From Planctomycetota bacterium (GTDB lineage: Bacteria > Planctomycetota > UBA11346): a stretch of 6,220 nucleotides of DNA. The notes beneath the pieces were generated by a model. It had not been told where the DNA came from, did no database searches, and worked only from the letters and a program-made list of their open reading frames with translations. Shown one piece after another: positions 5,468-6,220 of this stretch. The translations under genes and the position numbers were made by a program. The stretch is taken from NCBI GenBank assembly GCA_024641365.1, contig JAHEDF010000243.1, forward strand, positions 1 to 6,220, read 5' to 3'. Position 1 is the first letter of the stretch, and each line of letters starts with the position of its first letter.

Positions 5468-5920
5468 ATGCTGACCATTTATATCGACGCTGACGCCTGC
5501 CCGGTAAAAGCAGAAACTTACAAAGTCGCCAAACGCTATGGGTTACTCACCATGGTGATCGCTAATCAATGGATCAACATGCCCAATGATCCGATGATTC
5601 GTCTCGAGGTCGTCGATGACGGTTTTGATGCCGCGGATAATTGGATTGTCGAACACGCTGGGCAAAGCGATATCGTCATTACCGATGACATCCCCCTCGC
5701 CAGCCGCTGTATTGAAAAAGGTGCCCGAGTGCTGACTAATCGCGGTGACATCCGCGACGAAAGTTCCATCGGCGATGCCTTAGCCAATCGCCAATTGCTA
5801 CAATACTTGCGCGGCGCGGGAGATGTAAAAGGCGGTTCCAGACCGATGCAAGATCAGGATCGCCATTATTTTATGCAGCAATTAGATAAGCTAATTCACG
5901 CGGTGAAAAAGCACGGGTAA
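5468..5920 (+). CDS. yaiI: YaiI/YqxD family protein (UPF0178, DUF188)
   Basis: From the ATG at 5468 the protein has 150 residues, the usual family length. It begins MLTIYIDADACPVKAE, the hallmark DADACP motif near the N-terminus. VIANQ, the VDDGFDAADNWIVEHA segment, DIVITDDIPLASRCIEKGA, NRGDI and GGSRPMQDQDRHYF follow in family order. The conserved Asp residues (DADA, DDGFDAADN, ITDDIPLA) recall the acidic site of PIN/NYN-type nuclease folds, but the biochemical function of this family is not established. It is predicted to be cytoplasmic, with no signal peptide. A longer in-frame reading from a TTG at 5348 adds 40 residues of Arg/Pro-rich sequence and would start inside the terminator, so I reject it. 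The gene appears to be a single transcription unit. Confidence 0.93.
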   Translation: MLTIYIDADACPVKAETYKVAKRYGLLTMVIANQWINMPNDPMIRLEVVDDGFDAADNWIVEHAGQSDIVITDDIPLASRCIEKGARVLTNRGDIRDESSIGDALANRQLLQYLRGAGDVKGGSRPMQDQDRHYFMQQLDKLIHAVKKHG

Positions 5921-5990
5921 TATTGTAAATAGCGTCTACTTGCACAATTGACACGAACGACTGCGGTATCTTTTCAGGTGCCTGCTTTAT

Positions 5991-6016
5991 CGTCCTCGTC
6001 CTAAATCGTCCTAAAT
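5991..6016. repeat. Short tandem repeat CGTCCT / CGTCCTAAAT x2
   Basis: CGTCCT (5991-5996) is followed by two exact tandem copies of CGTCCTAAAT (5997-6006 and 6007-6016). It lies in the gap between two convergent genes, 17 nt beyond the stop of the right-edge gene. It may be replication slippage; no function is evident. Confidence 0.6.
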
Positions 6017-6032
6017 AGCGAAGAGCCTCCCA

Positions 6033-6220
6033 TTATTCTGATAACGGCCAGCCGTCAGTTGAGAGATTTTCTTCGGTTGGCTCTTTTTCGAATAAGGCTG
6101 GGGAGCCGGTTGGGTTGACGGCGGAACTGATATAAAAGTAAATTGCGCCATCCGGTGTAGCACCACCTCCTCCATTTATATGACAAACCCCATGTACTTT
6201 ACCCCCTCTAGACTGAAATT
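6033..6220 (-). CDS. C-terminal fragment of an unrecognised protein (cut by the right edge)
   Basis: The minus strand is open from the right edge (first full codon at 6218) to a TAA at 6033-6035, giving 61 residues. The fragment contains GKVHGVCHINGGGGATPDGA, then IYFYISSAVNPTGSP, and ends EENLSTDGWPLSE. Gly-rich turns, the aromatic strand IYFYI and an acidic tail suggest a secreted or surface domain of beta type, but I cannot name a family. A second minus frame (ATG 6177 to about 6013, 54 codons) overlaps it; I prefer the first because its residue composition looks more protein-like and the second lacks an SD. No clear terminator follows, and the gene converges on yaiI. Confidence 0.5.
   Translation of the reverse strand, partial: FQSRGGKVHGVCHINGGGGATPDGAIYFYISSAVNPTGSPALFEKEPTEENLSTDGWPLSE

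Noticed and set aside
5566..5787. Minus-strand ORF of 73 codons inside yaiI
   Set aside because: It is antisense to a family with clear motifs and has no SD.

Overview
The window looks like an ordinary chromosomal segment of a Gram-negative bacterium, most likely a gammaproteobacterium. The support is three exported beta-barrel-type envelope proteins, a stand-alone trpE of proteobacterial type, a YaiI/DUF188 protein of the usual ~150 residues, Shine-Dalgarno (SD) sites and intrinsic terminators. The assignment is tentative because no rRNA or other marker is present. Coding regions have moderate GC. The gap at about 440-900 is very AT-rich.

Layout. Positions 1-364 (minus) hold the start of a gene for a small secreted, probably outer-membrane, protein that runs off the left edge. 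Its leader contains two mutually exclusive pairings around the SD. Positions 365-897 are a ~530 bp AT-rich gap with no convincing gene; a 17 bp palindrome lies just past the trpE stop. Positions 898-2370 (minus) encode anthranilate synthase component I (trpE), with no trpG or trpD beside it. Its leader (about 2371-2500) holds an alternative TTG start with a strong SD, a 35-codon ORF overlapping the trpE start as ATGA, and several competing pairings. The divergent gap up to 2815 carries a 12 bp perfect inverted repeat and other small repeats.

Positions 2816-3979 and 4124-5287 (both plus) encode two 387-residue paralogous outer-membrane porin-like proteins. Both start with GTG, both end in LEGIVSF or VEGIVSF, and each is followed by its own strong intrinsic terminator, so they are probably separate transcription units produced by tandem duplication. 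The N-terminal halves are strongly conserved and the C-terminal halves have diverged. Positions 5468-5920 (plus) encode a YaiI/YqxD family (UPF0178) protein of unknown function. Positions 6033-6220 (minus) are the unrecognised C-terminal end of a gene that enters from the right edge.

The genes do not form one pathway: tryptophan biosynthesis, outer-membrane proteins and a conserved nuclease-like protein lie side by side. I see no mobile element, CRISPR array, tRNA or rRNA. I did not find a clear new multi-gene system. The points most worth a second look are the duplicated porins with their sharply conserved block, and the leader structures upstream of trpE and of the left-edge gene.
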